Position numbers and translations under genes: made by a program. DNA of 64,000 bases from Mycobacterium sp. AZCC_0083 (GTDB lineage Bacteria; Actinomycetota; Actinomycetes; Mycobacteriales; Mycobacteriaceae). Below the pieces are notes generated by a model. It ran no database searches. It was not told the DNA's origin and was given only the letters and a program-made list of their open reading frames with translations. Shown here one piece after another: positions 63,698-64,000 of this stretch (positions are counted from its first letter, which is position 1; every line of letters starts with the position of its first letter). The stretch lies in contig NZ_JACHGP010000014.1 in assembly GCF_014202335.1 (NCBI RefSeq), forward strand, positions 62,001 through 126,000. The letters are read 5' to 3'.

Positions 63698-63750
63698 GCG
63701 ATTTGTGCACGCTGGGTTGCGATGAGCGCTACTGCATGTGCACAAATCGC
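63698..63750. repeat. Intergenic fold-back element
   Basis: GCGATTTGTGCAC (63698-63710) and GTGCACAAATCGC (63738-63750) are perfect 13-bp arms around 27 bases. It lies between the GMC gene and the next gene, and may terminate the former. Confidence 0.85.
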
Positions 63751-63799
63751 GAGGGGTGCTACGGTGCAATCGGTTGCAGCAAGCGATTGGAGTGGCGCA

Positions 63800-64000
63800 A
63801 TGTCCGCACAGGGCTATCCGGCGATCACCGAACCCGTAGAGGGCTCGTCGCGCCCGGTCACGTATCACCTGGCCGAGACCTGGGACGGCCTGTACGCGCC
63901 CTACGCCCTTCGGCTGCCGTCGGAGGATGCCACTGACCTGCCCTTCGTGTTCCTCGCATACGGCAACGGCGGCGGCGGTCTTGACTGGCTGCGCCGACGG
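63800..64000 (+). CDS. Start of an alpha/beta-hydrolase-like protein (partial)
   Basis: The first 67 codons only; the gene runs off the window. It begins MSAQGYPAITEPVEGSSRPV, then YHLAETWDGLYAPYALRLPS and FVFLAYGNGGGGLDWLRRR. The strand-turn AYGNGGGG resembles the oxyanion loop after the first strands of alpha/beta hydrolases, but the catalytic residues are out of view. GGAG at 63789-63792 precedes ATG 63800 by 7 bases. It is not the oppA gene found after Rv1279 in M. tuberculosis, so synteny ends here. Confidence 0.6.
   Translation, partial: MSAQGYPAITEPVEGSSRPVTYHLAETWDGLYAPYALRLPSEDATDLPFVFLAYGNGGGGLDWLRRR

Noticed and set aside
1..64000. tRNA, rRNA, CRISPR array, insertion sequence or prophage
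   Set aside because: No cloverleaf, regular spacer-repeat array, transposase, integrase or phage gene was recognised on either strand.

Overview
The window is from a high-GC actinobacterium of the mycobacterial type, most likely a fast-growing Mycobacterium (Mycolicibacterium). Markers are the fused 2-oxoglutarate enzyme Kgd, the lipoproteins LprE, LprB and LprC, an antigen-85 mycolyltransferase, CYP130, the efflux pump Tap, and cyclases of the Rv1264 type. From memory, the gene order follows M. tuberculosis Rv1248c to Rv1279 as a backbone, with extra cassettes inserted. Coding is dense: no gene-free stretch exceeds 300 bases. I saw no tRNA, rRNA, transposase, prophage or CRISPR array.

Layout. 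1-14.1 kb: 5' part of kgd, a membrane protein, two MFS exporters, an FAD oxidoreductase coupled to a nuclease-helicase, lprE, and deaD coupled to an acyltransferase. 14.1-17.9 kb: a TetR/peroxiredoxin divergent pair with two clear operator copies, a frameshifted siderophore-reductase remnant, and cyp130 with its TetR partner. 17.9-23.6 kb: a ROK repressor divergent from a five-gene ketose operon (binding protein, permease, single-domain ATPase, ketose 3-epimerase, P-loop kinase). 23.8-29.8 kb: a small secreted protein, a lactate permease/FAD oxidase pair, a dead PNPOx-like gene, tap and udgB. 29.9-38.6 kb: flavin enzymes, a HIT protein, AKR/TetR, the first adenylate cyclase, AraC/VOC, amiB2 and an antigen-85 protein. 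38.7-46.1 kb: a DNA glycosylase coupled to a SnoaL-fused monooxygenase, diverging from a butanediol/acetoin operon with a GAF regulator, then the second cyclase and a GIY-YIG-like protein. 46.1-48.5 kb: copper ATPase and chaperone behind a copper-type operator. 48.5-58.2 kb: AIM24 protein, a possible small DNA-binding protein, a heterodimeric ABC exporter with one degenerate ATP site, lprB/lprC, a SixA phosphatase and a PepSY protein. 58.3-64 kb: SbcD/SbcC-like pair, a GMC oxidoreductase and the start of a further gene.

Themes. Many operons use 4-base ATGA/GTGA stop-start overlaps. At least nine genes show a TANNNT box 6-8 bases before an RTG start, the leaderless mycobacterial pattern; both cyclases are among them. 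Short perfect dyads sit in most divergent intergenic regions and probably serve local regulators. Two families of short repeats recur: fold-back elements between genes, and a GCGAGCGAAGCGAC-type motif at gene edges and inside a few genes. The main degraded genes are a SIP-type reductase, a PNPOx-like gene and a truncated deazaflavin-dependent reductase.
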